Part shown: piece by piece, positions 61,280 through 64,000 of the stretch | How positions within the stretch are numbered: the stretch's first letter is position 1 | How the letters are laid out: each line of letters starts with the position of its first letter | From: Atopsyche davidsoni | Taxonomy: Eukaryota > Arthropoda > Insecta > Trichoptera > Hydrobiosidae | Assembly (NCBI GenBank): GCA_022113835.1 | Contig: JAILWY010000008.1 | Coordinates: forward strand, 1,356,001 to 1,420,000 | Length of the DNA: 64,000 bases | Reading direction: 5' to 3' | Notes under the pieces: model-generated | The model's input: the letters and a program-made list of their open reading frames with translations, nothing else | The model's database searches: none | What the model was told of the DNA's origin: nothing | Translations under genes and position numbers: made by a program

Positions 61280-63180
61280 CTAAAAAAATTAAAACAACGT
61301 TATTTTTCTAATTAAACTACATTTTTAAATGAAAAAGTTTTTTTCACAGATAAAAAGAACAAGAATTCATTAAGTTTATCCTGAAAAAACTAAAAATTAC
61401 TAGACACAGTAACAATGGATACAAAATAGTTTTTTTTTATCTTCACCACTTGGTTTTGAATATTGTAATAAATATGGTAGGAAAAATTTACAAATTTTGA
61501 AATCACCGAATAGTAATAAAATAAATATATAAATTTTTACAATTAAAATTTTTGTAAAATATTAAAAACATCAGAACAAACGGGATGCGAATTTAATCAA
61601 TCTTTAATTGATTGAAATAGTTAATATCGATTTTCACCTATGCATATTTCATACATACAATTTCTTTTTTTTAATCAATATCAACAATAATTGTTTTGAA
61701 GAATTTATTGTCTTATTGTGCTTGAGCCGAGAATTGAATTAAATAATGTTTTTATTATAAAATCAAAAAATCGTTATAGGAATATTCTTTAATTAAACTT
61801 ATATAAATATCCAAGAATACATTGAAGTGCCTACTCGTGCTTGAGTGAAAAAAATATCAACTTAAAAGAAGGCTTTTTTGGTAGAAGAACACTTCTGAAA
61901 GGTACTCGGCAAAGAAAACTTCCTCATTAACGCTATTTATGCATATTTTTTTATTTTCCTCCGCCAAGTTAAATAATATTTTATCTCATTGTATCATCTC
62001 AGGTTTTCACAATTTAACTAAAAACTCAAAAAAAAACAAATAATCAAGGTTTTTTTTTCACCTTTATAGCTCGAAATGTTCATTTAATTTGATTCAAAAA
62101 GGAAAGTTTTTATTTAAGTTGTCCAACAAGAAGACTTATATAAATATTTGGACTTTTCGAAAGAGTCGTTTTCTTTAAATTGAATGTTTCGTCTCTTTGT
62201 TATTTCCGTATTTTTATCGAAAATTGGCGGTTCCAAAAGCAGTTTTTTGTTCATTTACCGATCTGGTTAGTTTCATTAAATATTATTCCAGGTTATTGAT
62301 AAAATATATTTCTGATTGCTGGTTATAAAACAATTTTCCAAAATTCTTTCTTGTCCTGAATTATTTACAGCCAACTTTGATAAAAAATATTTTTAAATTA
62401 AAAATATAGTGATTTAGAGTGACCTATTTATTTTTACGATAACATTTTGAAAGCCTCCTTGAAAAAAACCAGTTTCTTAAAGCTTTCCGATTATCCGTAA
62501 CTGAAATCATTTTCAGGACTTTCGTTTACATTTTTTTAAGCACTTACAACTTCACTTACCGATTCATACATTTATTTTCTTTAGTCGTGTATTCTCAACT
62601 CAATTTAGCCAAAAGTTTTTTCTTACTATTTTCCTATTTGTTTTATATTAATTATAAAAAAAAATCATTTCAATATATAAAAACCTGAAAACATATCATA
62701 TTTATTTATAACGATACAATAAAACATTATTTGCGAGCTTACAAAATAATATCGAAGGTTAAAAATGTTAAACATAAAACGATAAAGAAGTTTTCTATAA
62801 TGATTATTAAAAAAATATTTCAGACAACTTCAAAACGTCTTCTTTATATCCATCATAATTATGTTTCGTGTTTATTTTCATCAACATCTTAATAAAACGT
62901 TCAAAGCATCAATTTTCAAATAAAAACTTTTCAGAAAAAAAAACACAAAAAAATACCAAGAAATAAAGATATTATATTTAAAAAGAAAAATTTTCATTGT
63001 ATCTGACAAAAAAACTCTCAAATTTATGTAGAGTTTTACGTTTTTTTCCCTTCTAATTAAAATTAATATCTCTAATGGATACTCGAGGCGGCTGCGGACT
63101 GCTCGACTTAATTTAAAAAAAGGGATTTTATTTCCTCCCCTGAAACCACTTCAATTATGATGCTGTTGTCTGAAAAGGAC
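61280..63180. other. AT-rich noncoding DNA
   Basis: No open frame, repeat or motif cluster that I can support. If 61112-61279 is an exon, this is its upstream intron. Confidence 0.6.
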
Positions 63181-63510
63181 AGAATGTTTGAAAGCTCAAA
63201 GCTAAGTTTACTTCACATCGTGACTTGCATTTTAAATTTGTCTAGTATGGCCTTGCAATTTGCATAGCTCCAAAAATATATATTTACATTTTTTAAACAA
63301 GACACTCAAATAAATAATTTAAAAAAAAAAAAAACGTCGGTATACTTATAATTATGAAAAATGGCATTTATTAAAAGAAATTCAAAATCTCAAAGCAAAA
63401 TTAATTTCACAGCGTGACGTGCATATTTAATTTGTGTTAATGCAGTTTGAATAGATTTAAAAATATTAATATTTGTATTAAACTGGGACCTAAATAAAAT
63501 AATTGATATT
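63181..63510. repeat. Diverged direct duplication, period about 194 bp
   Basis: The text from CTCAAAGC at 63195 and from CTCAAAGC at 63389 aligns for over 110 bp: CTCAAAGC.AA.TT.A.TTCACA.CGTGAC.TGCAT.TT.AATTTGT, and later AAAAATAT. It is an old tandem duplication or two copies of a short repeat. A poly-A run (63322-63335) lies between them, which could be a retroposon tail. Confidence 0.6.
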
Positions 63511-64000
63511 ATAATAACAATAATGTGTTTACAATTTCAAATGATTCTGCGTATTTGATGCTTAGTACAAAATATTTAAAAACAGCTTTTTTACTGTATA
63601 TTTAAATTGTCTACAGCAAGTTTTTTTGCAGTTCATAAATAAGTTTTTATTCATTTGTAAACATATATCAGACATTCAATAACATTGATTTCTCTCACAA
63701 TAGTGTTCTATATTAATACACTCTAACAAAATATATTAATTGAGTCAAGTGTGTTAAAAATCGATATTTTATACTAAATGAATGTCTGGGATTCAATTGA
63801 CATTAAATAATCACGTTAAAAATATCGCTTTGAAATCATAAATTATAATATCTTTTATAATATACTTGTTATCTGTATTACCAAAAATTAATATACTATC
63901 TTTTTCGCATTCTAAGTCAATCAAAGAACAAATCAAGAAACTCAGCGTTTGAGTTTTGATTAAAATTTCAACTATCACTGAAGCGTTTAAAAGTTTTGAA
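63511..64000. other. AT-rich DNA to window end
   Basis: Nothing supportable. No clear third unit of the preceding duplication. Confidence 0.6.

Overview
The window looks like a gene-poor stretch of an AT-rich animal nuclear genome, most likely an arthropod and probably an insect. That call is inference. It rests on the high A+T content, long (TA)n microsatellites, decayed non-LTR retrotransposon tails of a type common in insects, tRNA-derived repeat fragments and the absence of any bacterial gene organisation. There are no operons, no Shine-Dalgarno-spaced genes, no rRNA, no intact tRNA and no CRISPR array. No protein-coding gene can be called with confidence. Nearly all longer open frames are chance frames in low-complexity DNA or antisense shadows of old mobile elements. 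One 55-codon minus-strand frame with a good splice acceptor (61112-61279) is the best candidate exon.

Layout: 1-9 kb is AT-rich DNA with several GC-richer islands (520-680, 1095-1270, 3300-3640, 4680-4930, 8450-8780), two (TA)n arrays (3916-4016, 5367-5436) and a tRNA-derived repeat candidate (5760-5880). At 9527-9688 lies a decayed non-LTR retrotransposon tail. From 10 to 24 kb there is little but AT-rich DNA and islands, some with recognisable factor-binding motifs (15110-15400, 18477-18489, 22413-22428). A near-perfect 82-bp foldback sits at 24891-24972. From 26 to 36 kb comes the richest repeat zone: two foldback copies of one repeat family (26940-27122 and 34424-34662) plus a truncated relic (32188-32220), a second retrotransposon tail (33985-34280) and a tRNA-derived element followed by a perfect 16-bp hairpin (35636-35735). 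From 37 to 46 kb there are islands, a 58-bp palindrome (39964-40021) and another tRNA-derived candidate (41815-42000). A GC-rich possible retroelement end lies at 46495-46760. From 54.6 to 55.9 kb there are two adjacent CpG-rich segments, one an in-frame 114-bp tandem repeat and one a motif-dense regulatory candidate. A diverged 194-bp-period duplication lies near the right end (63181-63510).

The most interesting signal is the foldback family. Read on the appropriate strand, each copy can be laid out as a type I hammerhead ribozyme: a long helix I made by the terminal inverted segments, a CUGAUGA-like but mutated strand, a 6-bp helix II, an intact GAAA box in two of three cores, a minimal palindromic ACCGGU helix III and a GUC cleavage triplet. 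This fits known hammerhead-carrying retroelements (Penelope-like elements, retrozymes), but the copies here carry core mutations and are probably dead. The scattered GC-richer islands of 150-350 bp may be the distal regulatory elements of a gene outside the window, or unrecognised repeats; sequence alone cannot separate these.
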